Below, piece after piece: positions 26,332 to 36,076 of a stretch of 64,000 nucleotides of DNA. The stretch comes from Gilvimarinus gilvus (GTDB lineage: Bacteria; Pseudomonadota; Gammaproteobacteria; Pseudomonadales; Cellvibrionaceae): contig NZ_JAULRU010000319.1 of assembly GCF_030518155.1 (NCBI RefSeq), positions 62,001 through 126,000 of the forward strand, read 5' to 3'. How positions within the stretch are numbered: position 1 is the stretch's first letter; each line of letters opens with the position of its first letter. The position numbers and the translations under genes are program-made. Under the pieces are notes generated by a model. The model saw nothing but the letters and a program-made list of their open reading frames with translations, was not told the origin of the DNA and made no database searches.

Positions 26332-27329
26332 CGACACCGCAACGCCTGGCCGTTACCCCCGGCGAACCGGCCGGTATTGGCCCTGATCTCGCACTATGGC
26401 TAGCTTCGCATAAGCGCCAGGATGAGCTGGTGATTATAGGTGACCCGGCGCTGTTGGCAGACCGGGCTCGCCAGCTCAATCTGGATGTCGTGATAAAAGA
26501 AGTCGGTGTCACCGACGCAACACAGCCCGCCACCGCGAGGCAGTTGCACGTATTACCGGTATCTCTCTACACACAGGCTCAGGCTGGTGTACTGAACCCA
26601 ACCAACGGGCGCTACGTACTCGACACCTTGGACGCGGCGATTACTGGCTGCCAAACGGGGCATTTCGATGCACTGGTGACCGGTCCGGTTCACAAAGGTG
26701 TCATCAATGACGCCGGTTTTAACTTCAGCGGTCATACCGAGTATCTGGCGGAAAAAACCAATACCCCACGTGTCGTCATGATGCTTGCCACGCAAGGGCT
26801 ACGCGTCGCTCTGGTCACCACCCACTTACCTCTAAAGGATGTGGCCGCTGCAATCACACAGCCGCTGTTGAGAGAGATTATCGAGATTCTGCACGGTGAC
26901 CTAAGACAAAAGTTCGGCATTGCCCATCCGCGTATTTTAGTGGCCGGGCTCAACCCGCACGCGGGTGAAGGCGGGCACATGGGCCGTGAAGAAATCGAAA
27001 TAATTGAACCGGTACTGGCGCAGTTCCGGCAACTTGGGGTCAATGTATCGGCTCCCCTACCGGCCGATACACTGTTCACACCCAAATATCTGGACAATGC
27101 CGATGCGGTACTGGCCATGTACCACGATCAGGGCTTGCCAGTGCTCAAATACAAAGGCTTTGGCCAGGCAGTCAATATTACGCTGGGGTTGCCTATTATT
27201 CGCACGTCGGTGGATCACGGTACGGCTCTCGACCTCGCCGGCTCCGGTAAAGCAGACACCGGCAGCCTCGATACTGCTATCTCCTACGCCCAATTCATGA
27301 CTCGCGCCCGCACGAGGTCCGCTCAGTGA
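26328..27329 (+). CDS. pdxA: 4-hydroxythreonine-4-phosphate dehydrogenase PdxA
   Basis: NAD-dependent, metal-requiring step of pyridoxal phosphate synthesis. It has 333 residues. TTG start at 26328 overlaps the surA stop (TTGA), with AAGGA upstream. [14 protein letters not shown] at the N-terminus is the family signature; metal-binding His are visible in [21 protein letters not shown] and [18 protein letters not shown]. Near the C-terminus [14 protein letters not shown] completes the pattern. Confidence 0.97.
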   Translation: MTTPQRLAVTPGEPAGIGPDLALWLASHKRQDELVIIGDPALLADRARQLNLDVVIKEVGVTDATQPATARQLHVLPVSLYTQAQAGVLNPTNGRYVLDTLDAAITGCQTGHFDALVTGPVHKGVINDAGFNFSGHTEYLAEKTNTPRVVMMLATQGLRVALVTTHLPLKDVAAAITQPLLREIIEILHGDLRQKFGIAHPRILVAGLNPHAGEGGHMGREEIEIIEPVLAQFRQLGVNVSAPLPADTLFTPKYLDNADAVLAMYHDQGLPVLKYKGFGQAVNITLGLPIIRTSVDHGTALDLAGSGKADTGSLDTAISYAQFMTRARTRSAQ

Positions 27330-28138
27330 AACAGAATTTTACGCCGGGCGCTCCACACAAAGCCCGCAAGCGCTTCGGTCAGAACTTTCTGATCGACCAC
27401 AATATTATTAACCAAATAGCGCGTTCGGTGCACCCGCGACCCGATGACATCGTGGTGGAAATTGGCCCGGGCCAGGGCGCCCTGACCGAACCGCTGGCCG
27501 CTAGCGCCACAACTCTGCACGTTATTGAGCTCGACCGCGATCTGGTACCCTGGCTCAAAGTACGTTTTGAGAAGCACCCGGGCTTTAGCTTACATCAGGC
27601 CGATGCACTTAAATTTGATTTCGCCGAGTTGGCGGACGACAATCGCCCTTTGCGAATTGTCGGTAACCTGCCCTACAACATCTCGACGCCTCTGATCTTC
27701 CACCTTATTGGCTATGCCGATATCGTGCAGGACATGCACTTCATGTTGCAAAAAGAGGTCGTAAAACGCCTGGCCGCCGAGCCTGGCACTAAAGCCTACG
27801 GCAGACTAACGGTAATGGCGCAGTATTATTGCAATATAGACTGGTTGTTCGACGTACCTCCCGGCTCCTTTGACCCTGCACCCAAAGTTGACTCGGCGAT
27901 TGTCCGACTCACTCCCTATAAAACCTTGCCCCACCCGGCGCGCAATGTCGGGGTGCTGGAAAAGTTAGTGACAGCGGCCTTCGGACAGCGCCGTAAAACG
28001 TTGCGCAATGCGCTAAAAACTTTTTGCGATCCACTACAGCTTGAGTCTATGCCGGTGGACTTGAGCAAGCGTGCCGAAGCCCTAACCATTGCCGATTTTG
28101 TCGCATTAAGCGACGCCATTGAACCCTATGTACTGTAA
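27326..28138 (+). CDS. rsmA: 16S rRNA (adenine1518/1519-N6)-dimethyltransferase RsmA/KsgA
   Basis: Dimethylates two adjacent adenines in the 3' hairpin of 16S rRNA late in 30S assembly. It has 270 residues. GTG start overlaps the pdxA stop (GTGA). Motif [10 protein letters not shown] at the N-terminus, SAM-binding [14 protein letters not shown], acidic HVIELDRDL, and catalytic NLPYNIST are all intact. C-terminal helical domain includes [12 protein letters not shown]. The gene order surA-pdxA-rsmA-apaG-apaH is conserved in gammaproteobacteria. Confidence 0.98.
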   Translation: MKQNFTPGAPHKARKRFGQNFLIDHNIINQIARSVHPRPDDIVVEIGPGQGALTEPLAASATTLHVIELDRDLVPWLKVRFEKHPGFSLHQADALKFDFAELADDNRPLRIVGNLPYNISTPLIFHLIGYADIVQDMHFMLQKEVVKRLAAEPGTKAYGRLTVMAQYYCNIDWLFDVPPGSFDPAPKVDSAIVRLTPYKTLPHPARNVGVLEKLVTAAFGQRRKTLRNALKTFCDPLQLESMPVDLSKRAEALTIADFVALSDAIEPYVL

Positions 28139-28142
28139 CAAC

Positions 28143-28511
28143 ATGAGCAAAATTCAAATTGAAGTAGAGACCGGCTACTTGCCGGAACAGTCCCAACCTG
28201 ATCACCAGCGGTTTGCATTTCGTTACACCATTACCATTCACAATCACGGCGACAATGCTGCGCAACTTTTAAGCCGCTACTGGCGCATTACCGATGCTGA
28301 GGATCAAGTACGCGAAGTCCGTGGTGACGGTGTCATCGGTGAACAACCCACTATTGAGCCCGGCAGTTATTACCGCTACACCAGTGGTGCAGTATTGCAA
28401 ACTTTTGCAGGTACAATGGAAGGCAGCTATCAAATGCGGGCAGCCGATGGGCAGGAGTTCGATGCCACTATCCCGGCATTCGCACTGGTCCAACCCAGCG
28501 CCTTGCACTAG
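28143..28511 (+). CDS. apaG: ApaG protein (DUF525, beta-sandwich)
   Basis: Small cytoplasmic protein of 122 residues, found beside apaH and linked to divalent cation homeostasis in some bacteria; its biochemical role is not settled. ATG at 28143 aligns with the E. coli start region (MSKIQIEVETGYLPEQS). Earlier in-frame Met codons (28119, 28128) overlap rsmA. Core motifs RFAFRYTITIHN, QLLSRYWRITDA, GVIGEQPTIEPGSYYRYTSG and GTMEGSYQM are conserved. Confidence 0.95.
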   Translation: MSKIQIEVETGYLPEQSQPDHQRFAFRYTITIHNHGDNAAQLLSRYWRITDAEDQVREVRGDGVIGEQPTIEPGSYYRYTSGAVLQTFAGTMEGSYQMRAADGQEFDATIPAFALVQPSALH

Positions 28512-28538
28512 CGCAAGTATAGACAGGAACGGAAGATC

Positions 28539-29351
28539 GTGAGCACCTATGCCATAGGCGACATCCAGGGTTGCCTTAAACCACTGCAAAAGTTGCTGAA
28601 AAAAATTAACTTTGATCCGGCACAAGACCAGCTTTGGATCGCTGGTGACTTGGTGAATCGCGGCCCCAAATCACTCGCCACACTGCGCTATTTGTACTCT
28701 ATTCGACATTGTGTCACCGCAGTGCTGGGCAATCACGATCTACACTTGCTGGCGGTTGCCTGGGGCAAGAAGCGAAGTGGCCCCGCCGATACACTCAATG
28801 CGATTCTCGAAGCCCCCGATGGGCCGATACTGATTGACTGGCTGCGCCATAGAAAGCTATTGCATACTGACGAAAACCTGGGTTACACCATGGTTCACGC
28901 GGGCATCCCCCCCATATGGACCTTAGAGCAAGCCGAAGCTTACGCAAGAGAAGTTGAAGCGGTTCTACAGAGTGATTATGTCGAAGAATTTCTCGGGCAG
29001 ATGTACGGTAACAAACCCAACAAATGGAAAAACCGTTACATAGGCTACGACCGCCTTCGACTTATCACCAATTATTTAACCCGTATGCGTTTTTGCGACG
29101 CCGAAGGCGAATTGGAATTAACCAACAAATCGGCGCCTACAGGTTTGCAGTCAGAACAATTTTTGCCTTGGTTCGATCACCCGAATCATTTATGCGGCGA
29201 TACCCGTATCGTCTTTGGCCACTGGGCTGCACTGGAAGGTCAGGCCGAACCCGAGCATATTACCGCACTGGATACGGGCTGTGTCTGGGGCGGCTGCTTG
29301 AGCGCTTTACGCTTAGAGGATGGCGAGCTGGTCAGCGTTAAATGCCGTTAA
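28539..29351 (+). CDS. apaH: Symmetrical bis(5'-nucleosyl)-tetraphosphatase ApaH
   Basis: Hydrolyses Ap4A to two ADP and removes Np4 caps from RNA. It has 270 residues and a metallophosphatase fold: GDIQGC, GDLVNRGP, LGNHDLHLLAV, HAGIPP and FGHWAALEG give the full metal and catalytic set. GTG start at 28539. It is the last gene of the lptD operon, 27 bases after apaG, and its stop is 6 bases from the convergent diguanylate cyclase gene. Confidence 0.97.
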   Translation: MSTYAIGDIQGCLKPLQKLLKKINFDPAQDQLWIAGDLVNRGPKSLATLRYLYSIRHCVTAVLGNHDLHLLAVAWGKKRSGPADTLNAILEAPDGPILIDWLRHRKLLHTDENLGYTMVHAGIPPIWTLEQAEAYAREVEAVLQSDYVEEFLGQMYGNKPNKWKNRYIGYDRLRLITNYLTRMRFCDAEGELELTNKSAPTGLQSEQFLPWFDHPNHLCGDTRIVFGHWAALEGQAEPEHITALDTGCVWGGCLSALRLEDGELVSVKCR

Positions 29352-29357
29352 CGTTTG

Positions 29358-30659
29358 CTATAAGCTGCCTGCCAATTCAACCCGGTTACGGCCGCGCTCT
29401 TTTGCTCTGTACAGCGCCTCATCGGCCGATCTAAACAACTCATCGATACCGCCTTTGTCACGTAAAGTGGCAACGCCAAAACTCGCCGTTACTTGACCGG
29501 CTTGCTCAAACTCACTTTCGGCCACCATTCGCCGGAATTTCTCGGCTATATGAGCGGCGTAATTAATACGCGTATTGCGGCAAACCAGAACAAACTCTTC
29601 GCCCCCCCAACGGGCGAACAGATCGGAGCTACGGATGTGCGATTGTACTAATTGCGATATTCCGGCCAACACCGCATCACCCACCCCGTGACCGTAGGTA
29701 TCATTAATGCTTTTGAAGTGGTCGATATCCATCATAACAATGGACAGCGCCTTACCATCGCGACGCCAGTCGTATAACCCGTTTTTAATGGCCTCCTCAA
29801 TGCCCTGACGATTAAAAGCACCCGTCAATGAATCGGTTTTTGCCAAAGTTTCGAGCTCTTGACTGCGCGAGTCGAGTAATGCGTTTACCTCCAGCAGTTC
29901 GTGCTCGCGGACTTTTCGCTCCCGAACCTCCTGCGTCAGCACATATACCCGAAACGCGAGGAAGCTCAATATGATCACCGCCCAACACAGAATAATGCCA
30001 AGGTACCAATCGGCAGTATCAAACCGCTGCCCTACCAGCTTGACGTGCTTTAACCGGAATTGATGAAGTCCCGCCTGATGTGCCGATCCGGTTTGGATAT
30101 CAATACTGGTTACATTATTAAACTGTGGGTGTGATAGCCTCGGCGGAATGTCTTTTTCCAGCAACCACCAGTTGGCGACAAAAAAATCACTGAAACTAAA
30201 CTCATATTGATAAATCTCAGGGTTGGCAGCAAACTCAACCTGGTTGTATTTGGTGGTGGTGTCATCGCTCGGCTGGGAATAACGAGGGTCAAAGTTACGC
30301 AAAAACAGGCGGACTGTCTTATTGGGGCCTGAATATTCCAAGTTAAGTTCGATTTGGCGATAGCGCGACAAATCAAGCCCCTGCCAGGCATCTACCAAAC
30401 GAATCTCAAAACCACAGTACGGGTAAAGAAAGCTCGCTTTTAGGTCACACTGCCACTGGTAGCCTTCCTCAGTCGCTGGCAATAGCTTCACCTCGCTGCT
30501 GCCGCCGGCATCGTGATCGTCGTATAGACGAATCTCATAACCTTGACCGGGCTCTACAACTAAAGTCTCAAGCAGCAAGCGTTCTCGCGCCAAAATCGCC
30601 AGTGCCGTCAGTAGCACTAGAGCTAATAGCGTTTTTTCGAGCTGCCAACTTGAAGACAT
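29358..30659 (-). CDS. Membrane diguanylate cyclase with periplasmic carbohydrate-binding-like sensor domain
   Basis: Makes cyclic di-GMP. It has 433 residues: membrane helix about 9-24, a periplasmic domain (about 35-215), membrane helix about 219-240, a coiled-coil linker, and GGDEF domain about 268-430. The active site is RWGGEEF. RSSD lies five residues before it, an intact RxxD inhibitory site. The periplasmic part has RQIELNLEYSGP, LFLRNFDP, KYNQVEF, VANWWL and FRLKHVKLVG, a pattern I read as a beta-sandwich of the galactose-binding/CBM11-CIA30 type. A sugar signal is therefore inferred, not shown. Confidence 0.9.
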   Translation of the reverse strand: MSSSWQLEKTLLALVLLTALAILARERLLLETLVVEPGQGYEIRLYDDHDAGGSSEVKLLPATEEGYQWQCDLKASFLYPYCGFEIRLVDAWQGLDLSRYRQIELNLEYSGPNKTVRLFLRNFDPRYSQPSDDTTTKYNQVEFAANPEIYQYEFSFSDFFVANWWLLEKDIPPRLSHPQFNNVTSIDIQTGSAHQAGLHQFRLKHVKLVGQRFDTADWYLGIILCWAVIILSFLAFRVYVLTQEVRERKVREHELLEVNALLDSRSQELETLAKTDSLTGAFNRQGIEEAIKNGLYDWRRDGKALSIVMMDIDHFKSINDTYGHGVGDAVLAGISQLVQSHIRSSDLFARWGGEEFVLVCRNTRINYAAHIAEKFRRMVAESEFEQAGQVTASFGVATLRDKGGIDELFRSADEALYRAKERGRNRVELAGSL

Positions 30660-30856
30660 TCGTGGCCCTACATGAGAGTTAAGTGCGCTTGTTTATACTA
30701 GGTTATAGCATATGGCGGATTTTATCGCATTAAAAACGCTAATCATAGCCAACACTCTGCCCTCCCAGGCGCAGGGAGCTACGCTGCGTTAACAATCGCG
30801 CGCGAAAGCGAACACAACTCTACACCTCCAACCTTTATGGCATAGAGCATACCCGG

Positions 30857-31048
30857 TTAAAGGTAGTCTAACTCTCTCAGGTCATCGCAACCGAGTTGAT
30901 CCTGCAAACGCCGACGCTCCAAACGCTCTTCCAGGCGCCTGCGCATATCCAGTTGAAGTTTTTGTTGGTCTTTATGGGACAAGGTTTCCCGAACTTCGCT
31001 ATCGAACTCTTCCGGTTCAAGGATATCTGTATCGTGGTCTTCAGCCAT
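30857..31048 (-). CDS. PA3496-like small charged protein
   Basis: 63 residues from ATG at 31048, with AGAGG just upstream; the frame extends to 31105 but those residues look non-coding. Strongly acidic N-terminal half (DHDTDILEPEEFDSEV), then an Arg/Glu-rich helix (RRRLEERLERRRLQDQL). This resembles the short gammaproteobacterial PA3496 family described as a putative envelope-integrity protein; that name is from memory. No membrane segment. The function is unknown. Monocistronic, divergent from rimB. Confidence 0.65.
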   Translation of the reverse strand: MAEDHDTDILEPEEFDSEVRETLSHKDQQKLQLDMRRRLEERLERRRLQDQLGCDDLRELDYL

Positions 31049-31218
31049 TGGTATACCTCTCACGATGATAAAACTAGGATCGGCACCACAAGCGCCGCAA
31101 CTCAACGGCTATTTATCATAGTTTTTCTACATTACAAAGCTTTTCCGTCTAGCTTTTACTGGCAATACTTTGAGCTCTATTGATTCAGCTTTGTGAAGAT
31201 AAATTGATTTATTCGCCC

Positions 31219-31246
31219 TTGACCTGCAAGCTAGAGCCACTACAGT
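31219..31246 (+). promoter_or_regulatory. Candidate sigma-70 promoter of the rimB-rimK operon
   Basis: TTGACC (31219-31224), 16-base spacer, TACAGT (31241-31246): 5/6 and 4/6 matches, ending 30 bases before the rimB ATG. Confidence 0.45.
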
Positions 31247-31276
31247 GGATATGTATTGCTAAACCGAGAGTAAGCT

Positions 31277-31735
31277 ATGTCAGAAAAAGAATGTATCGGT
31301 TGGAGAGAATGGGTTTTATTGCCCGATCTAACTGCGACACCCATCAAAGCAAAGGTAGATACCGGCGCCAAAACCTCAGCTATCCATGCATTTTTTGTAG
31401 AAGAAGTCATTCGCGATAACACCTCCTGGGTGCGTTTTGGATTGCACCCGAAGCAAAAAGCACTGGATCCTGAGTGTATTTGCGAGGCCAAAGTACTCGA
31501 CAAGCGTACCGTCACCGACTCAGGTGGGCATAAAGAAGACCGATTTGTGATAGAAACCGCCGTCAATCTCGGTGGGCATACTGTTCTTACAGAAATGACA
31601 TTAACCAACCGGGAAACGATGCTGTTTCGTATGTTATTGGGGCGCAATACAATGGCGGGAAGATTTATCGTCGACCCAGAAGCCTCCTTTCTATGCGGAG
31701 GCGATGCCGATTCTGGCCCCGGAATGCCAAATTAA
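31277..31735 (+). CDS. rimB: RimB-like retropepsin-fold protease (PF05618, putative ATP-dependent zinc protease)
   Basis: 152 residues. The VDTGAKTSAIHA motif is the aspartic-protease-like active site of the RimB/RloA2 family, followed by FRMLLGRNTMAGRF, typical of the second half of the fold. In Pseudomonas, RimB acts with RimK, cutting or trimming glutamate tails added to ribosomal protein S6. Here it directly precedes rimK (46-base gap), which supports that role. The older name zinc protease is a database legacy. Confidence 0.88.
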   Translation: MSEKECIGWREWVLLPDLTATPIKAKVDTGAKTSAIHAFFVEEVIRDNTSWVRFGLHPKQKALDPECICEAKVLDKRTVTDSGGHKEDRFVIETAVNLGGHTVLTEMTLTNRETMLFRMLLGRNTMAGRFIVDPEASFLCGGDADSGPGMPN

Positions 31736-31781
31736 TCATCCAAATTCAAGCGGCAAAACCACTAATTCCTTAGGACACTAA

Positions 31782-32687
31782 ATGAAAATCGCTATACTTT
31801 CACGCAACGCCAAGTTGTATTCCACACGCCGGCTTGTAGAAGCTTGTAAAGATCGTGGCCATGAGCCCCATGTCATTGATATTCTCAAATGCTACATGGA
31901 TATTACCCCCTCTAAACCCGCGATCTGGTACCGGGGGGAAGAACTGGTAGGCTTCGACGCGGTAATTCCACGAATTGGTGCATCGGTAACGCACTACGGT
32001 CTGGCCGTTATTCGTCAGTTCGAAATGATGGGTGTCTATTGCCTAACCGAGTCAGTAGCGCTGGGGCGTTCGCGTGACAAATTGCGCGCGTTGCAATTAC
32101 TGTCACGCAAAGGCATTGGCATGCCACGCACCAGCTTTGCTCACAACGTTCACAACACCAAAGAACTTATTAAGTTAGTCGGTGGCGCGCCACTTGTGGT
32201 TAAGCTGTGTGAAGGCACCCAAGGCCGCGGCGTGGTGCTTGCCGAAACGGCAAAAGCCGCAGAAAGTGTTATTGAAGCCTTTCGCGAGCTGCGCGCAGAA
32301 TTTCTGGTACAGGAATTTATTAAAGAGGCTGGCGGCAGTGATATTCGCTGCCTTGTCATTGGCACAAAAGTCATTGCAGCCATGCAACGCACGGCACCCG
32401 AGGGCGAGTTTCGCTCCAATTTGCACCGAGGTGGCAGCGCAGAGCTGGTTAAGTTGCGCCCCAACGAGCGCAGCACAGCCATTAAGGCGGCGCAAACTAT
32501 GGGCCTTAAGGTTGCGGGGGTGGATGTCTTGCGCTCTTCTCGCGGCCCGTTAATCATGGAGGTGAACTCATCGCCAGGGCTCGAGGGCATTGAAGGTGCC
32601 ACCAATAAAGATGTGGCCGCAGCGATTGTTCAGTTTATCGAAGAGAATGCACGTCCTCACGCCAACAAAACTAAAGGCAAGGGATGA
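31782..32687 (+). CDS. rimK: Ribosomal protein S6--L-glutamate ligase RimK
   Basis: ATP-grasp ligase that adds glutamate residues to the C-terminus of S6. It has 301 residues: N-terminal preATP-grasp domain ([18 protein letters not shown], then [13 protein letters not shown]), ATP-grasp core with [31 protein letters not shown], and the Mg-binding end [18 protein letters not shown] lies upstream of the ATG. The stop overlaps the next gene by 4 bases (ATGA). Confidence 0.95.
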   Translation: MKIAILSRNAKLYSTRRLVEACKDRGHEPHVIDILKCYMDITPSKPAIWYRGEELVGFDAVIPRIGASVTHYGLAVIRQFEMMGVYCLTESVALGRSRDKLRALQLLSRKGIGMPRTSFAHNVHNTKELIKLVGGAPLVVKLCEGTQGRGVVLAETAKAAESVIEAFRELRAEFLVQEFIKEAGGSDIRCLVIGTKVIAAMQRTAPEGEFRSNLHRGGSAELVKLRPNERSTAIKAAQTMGLKVAGVDVLRSSRGPLIMEVNSSPGLEGIEGATNKDVAAAIVQFIEENARPHANKTKGKG

Positions 32688-33757
32688 GTGAAAAAAACAC
32701 GCCGCTGGTGATTGGCGGAGTAGAAATAGCGCCGGGCGAGACCCGCAGTGTCGACATCCCTCTGGCGGCCATGTACACCCATACCGATGTTGGGTTGACG
32801 GTACATATTATCCACGGCAAGCGCCCCGGCCCATGTTTGTTGGTCACCGCAGCCGTACACGGTGATGAAATTAACGGTGTTGATATCATTCGTCGAGTTT
32901 TGGGCATCAAAGAGCTCAGCAAGTTGCGTGGCACGTTAATGGCAATACCCGTTGTGAATGTGCACGGGTTTTTAAACCAGTCCCGGTATTTGCCGGATGG
33001 GCGCGACCTAAACCGCTGTTTTCCTGGTAGCCAACAAGGCTCTTTGGCCGGTCGCGTGGCTCACACGCTGGTCAATGAGATACTGCAGCACTGCACCCAT
33101 TGTATTGACCTTCACACCGGCGCCCGCCATCGCGCCAATTTACCGCAAATTCGTGTTGACCTTTCACAGCAAGAAAATCAGGAGCTCGCTCTGGCGTTTG
33201 GCTCCCCCGTAGTCCTCGACGCAAAACTGCGCGATGGCTCATTGCGCATGGCGGCATCAGAACGTGGCATACCACTGCTACTCTATGAAGCGGGGGAAGC
33301 ACTGCGCTTCGACGAGTTCAGTATACGTGCCGGCACCCGGGGAATTATCAATGTGATGCGCCAGCTGAATATGCTGCCGCGCAAGTCACGCTTAACTAAA
33401 GACAGCAATGTGACCATTGCCGACGACAGCCGCTGGGTCAGAGCGCCCATCAGTGGTGTTATGCGGCCGTTGGTGCAACTGGGCGCTAAAGTTAAAAAGC
33501 GTACCGTGCTCGCTTATATATCTGACCCTATAGGTATGAACCAAATCGCTGTCTACTCGCCAGCCGAAGCCATTGTTATCGGCCTGACAAATCTGCCTTT
33601 GATCCACGAAGGTGAGGCTTTATTCCACCTGGCCAACTACCACAAGCAAATTCATCAGGTGGCCGATCAGGTGGTCAATTTTCACGAAACCTTTGATCCG
33701 GGGCAGGATGACGATGAACCGTTTTTTATCGGTGAGGACGACTCGCTGTTAAATTGA
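32684..33757 (+). CDS. Succinylglutamate desuccinylase/aspartoacylase-family zinc hydrolase
   Basis: 357 residues, M14-type carboxypeptidase-like fold. Zinc ligands are visible in [12 protein letters not shown] (HxxE) and CIDLHTGA (His), with the catalytic Glu probably in LLYEAGE. The C-terminal part (about 245-320) has [23 protein letters not shown], a lipoyl/biotinyl-like sandwich found in some members. Coupled to rimK by ATGA. The position suggests it removes or processes glutamyl adducts, or recycles amino acids, but the substrate is unknown. The arg-degradation role of AstE is unlikely without ast genes. Confidence 0.85.
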   Translation: MSEKNTPLVIGGVEIAPGETRSVDIPLAAMYTHTDVGLTVHIIHGKRPGPCLLVTAAVHGDEINGVDIIRRVLGIKELSKLRGTLMAIPVVNVHGFLNQSRYLPDGRDLNRCFPGSQQGSLAGRVAHTLVNEILQHCTHCIDLHTGARHRANLPQIRVDLSQQENQELALAFGSPVVLDAKLRDGSLRMAASERGIPLLLYEAGEALRFDEFSIRAGTRGIINVMRQLNMLPRKSRLTKDSNVTIADDSRWVRAPISGVMRPLVQLGAKVKKRTVLAYISDPIGMNQIAVYSPAEAIVIGLTNLPLIHEGEALFHLANYHKQIHQVADQVVNFHETFDPGQDDDEPFFIGEDDSLLN

Positions 33758-33799
33758 GTAGTACATACTGTCCAAGGCAGGAGTTTAGCCAATGTTAAC

Positions 33800-36076
33800 C
33801 TACGCGAAGTCCTTAAGTGCAACAACGTTGGCGTTAAAATCAAACTCGCCCGCCGCATTAAAATGCGCCTTGAAATTGGTGGCGGACATGGGCTTGGCAA
33901 ATAAGAAACCTTGCACTTGATCACAGTGATTCTCGCGCAACCACTGAACCTGTTGCTCCTGCTCTACTCCCTCGGCGACAACCGTCAACTGCATATTGTG
34001 GGCAAGACCAATAATTGACCTCGCGATGGCCGCGTCGTTTTGATCCAGTGGAATATCGTGAATAAAGCTACTGTCAATTTTTAACTTATCGATAGGGAAA
34101 CGTTTCAAATAGGCAAGCGATGAATAACCGGTACCAAAATCGTCAATCGACAGCGACAGCCCCATTTGATTGAGCTGATTCAGCTGATTAATGGTTTCAC
34201 TGGCGTGCTCCATAGCGCAGCTTTCAGTGATCTCCAACTCCAAATACTGTGCTGGCAACCCGGTATCACGCAGTACCATAGCCACTTTGCCGGGAAAGTC
34301 TTTTTGCCTAAATTGTCTGGTGGATAAATTAACCGCCATTTTCGGAACATCCAAATCGCTGCCGAGCCAGCTTTGCTGCTGGTGACAGGCCTCTTTTAGT
34401 ACCCAGTCGCCCAACGGCACGATGAGCCCCGTTTCTTCAGCTAAGGGTATAAAGTGCATTGGCGATACCATTCCCCGCTCGGGATGCTGCCAGCGCACCA
34501 AAGCCTCGACACCGATCAGCTTACCCGTAGCTAGGTCCACCTGCGGCTGGTAATGCAAGACCAACTGATTTTGGTCAATGCCCCGGCGCAGGTCATTTTC
34601 CAACAACAAAAAATTAACCGCCGATGCGCTCATGCCCTTGGCATAAAACTGGCAATTATTCTTGCCAGCTTCTTTGGCTTTGTACATAGCGATATCAGCG
34701 TTTTTCAACAGTTCATCGGTGTTCTCACCGTCGGTGGGGAATACACTAATACCAATGCTCGCAGTAATAGAGATTTCATGTCCGGAGATTTCCATGGGCC
34801 GCGACAATTGGGCCAGCAGCTTGTTCGCAACAAAGCGGACATCTTCGACATCGTTAATGCCTTCGAGTACGACAACAAACTCATCACCACCGAGGCGAGC
34901 GACGGTATCCATTTCCCGTACGCCTTCATTCAAACGCGTCGCAATCGCTTTTAACAGAAGGTCACCCGAGTCATGCCCCAAACTGTCATTGATGTTTTTA
35001 AAGCGATCCACATCCAGCAGCATAAGCGCTAACTTATGTTTGGAGCGCTGGGCTCTGGCAACGCCATTGTTGATTCGATCGTAAAACAGTGAACGATTCG
35101 GCAGCGACGTCAACGAGTCATGAAACGCCATATAATTTAAGCGAGACTGCTGTTCGCGTAGAGCATTTTCCGCAAGCTTGCGATCAGATACATCCGTGCA
35201 AATGGTGCAGACGCCAAACACTTCCTGATTGCGATCACTGAGCGGGAACTTCACCATTAAATAGGTGTGCATAGAGCCATCTTTATGCTGCAGCTCAAGC
35301 TCCGTTTCGTAAGGACGACTATTATCTAAAGCCGCTGCTTCCATTACCTTTAGCGACTCGACTAATTCTTCGGGATAAATGTCATAAGCGCTTTTGCCAG
35401 CCAGCGGCTCATCCGCCACGTGCGCCAACTGTTTATAGTGATCACTTGCCATCACCACATTGCCATTGAGATCCTTCACCGCAATAAGCGCCGGAGAATA
35501 CTGCAATATGGCACTTAGGTAGGTTTCATTAGCCCAAAGAGCCTGCTCAGTCTGTTGAAAGCGCTCGGCCTGATCTCTAAAGCTCTGCATATCGAGTATT
35601 TGCCCAGCCAATAGCGAGCACATAAGCCAAACCGACTCGAGCTGCTCGATGAGCTGCTCGAGCTTATCCTTGGGCAAAGCCGCCTCGAGGTAAAAAGCAG
35701 CCAGACGATCTTCCCCAGACACTACAGGAACAACGGCTCCCGATTGCGCCTGCAATTCCTTTAACTGCGAAGAACTCAAGTAATGTGTGCGATCAGCAAA
35801 ACAAACGGATGCAATAACATCCACGGGGAGTTGTTGGGCGTTCACCAGCGGAGTGACTGAGCTATTGACTGTCACTTTTCCTTTACAACGCTCACATAGC
35901 GCAGCAAGCAAGTGCTCACCCTCATGATTAAGAATGAGCGCCACTCGAGTCACGCCAGCCTTAGCCGCCACAAGGCTTACCAATCTTTCGGCGATTTGAT
36001 GCTGATCAAGCCGACGAAACAATGTCTGGTACTTTTTAATTAGCGCTGCAACGGTTAATTTTTCTTGCATAAACAT
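33800..36076 (-). CDS. Cyclic di-GMP protein with PAS, GGDEF and EAL domains
   Basis: 758 residues, soluble. N-terminal part (about 1-175) looks like a divergent GAF-type sensor. PAS domain about 180-300 (LSAILQYSPALIAVKDLNGNV). GGDEF domain with RLGGDEF and an RxxD inhibitory site (REMD) five residues earlier. EAL domain with GVEALVRW, EITE, DDFGTGYSSLAYL, KIDSSFI, VAEGVE and QGFLFAKP, so all metal and catalytic residues are present. Both activities are possible; direction depends on the sensor input. No membrane helix is seen. Confidence 0.95.
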   Translation of the reverse strand: MFMQEKLTVAALIKKYQTLFRRLDQHQIAERLVSLVAAKAGVTRVALILNHEGEHLLAALCERCKGKVTVNSSVTPLVNAQQLPVDVIASVCFADRTHYLSSSQLKELQAQSGAVVPVVSGEDRLAAFYLEAALPKDKLEQLIEQLESVWLMCSLLAGQILDMQSFRDQAERFQQTEQALWANETYLSAILQYSPALIAVKDLNGNVVMASDHYKQLAHVADEPLAGKSAYDIYPEELVESLKVMEAAALDNSRPYETELELQHKDGSMHTYLMVKFPLSDRNQEVFGVCTICTDVSDRKLAENALREQQSRLNYMAFHDSLTSLPNRSLFYDRINNGVARAQRSKHKLALMLLDVDRFKNINDSLGHDSGDLLLKAIATRLNEGVREMDTVARLGGDEFVVVLEGINDVEDVRFVANKLLAQLSRPMEISGHEISITASIGISVFPTDGENTDELLKNADIAMYKAKEAGKNNCQFYAKGMSASAVNFLLLENDLRRGIDQNQLVLHYQPQVDLATGKLIGVEALVRWQHPERGMVSPMHFIPLAEETGLIVPLGDWVLKEACHQQQSWLGSDLDVPKMAVNLSTRQFRQKDFPGKVAMVLRDTGLPAQYLELEITESCAMEHASETINQLNQLNQMGLSLSIDDFGTGYSSLAYLKRFPIDKLKIDSSFIHDIPLDQNDAAIARSIIGLAHNMQLTVVAEGVEQEQQVQWLRENHCDQVQGFLFAKPMSATNFKAHFNAAGEFDFNANVVALKDFA

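Noticed and set aside
25588-26337. 249-codon open frame opposite surA
   Set aside because: surA is certain on the plus strand, with two parvulin domains. The antisense frame arises from the codon bias of the parvulin repeats.
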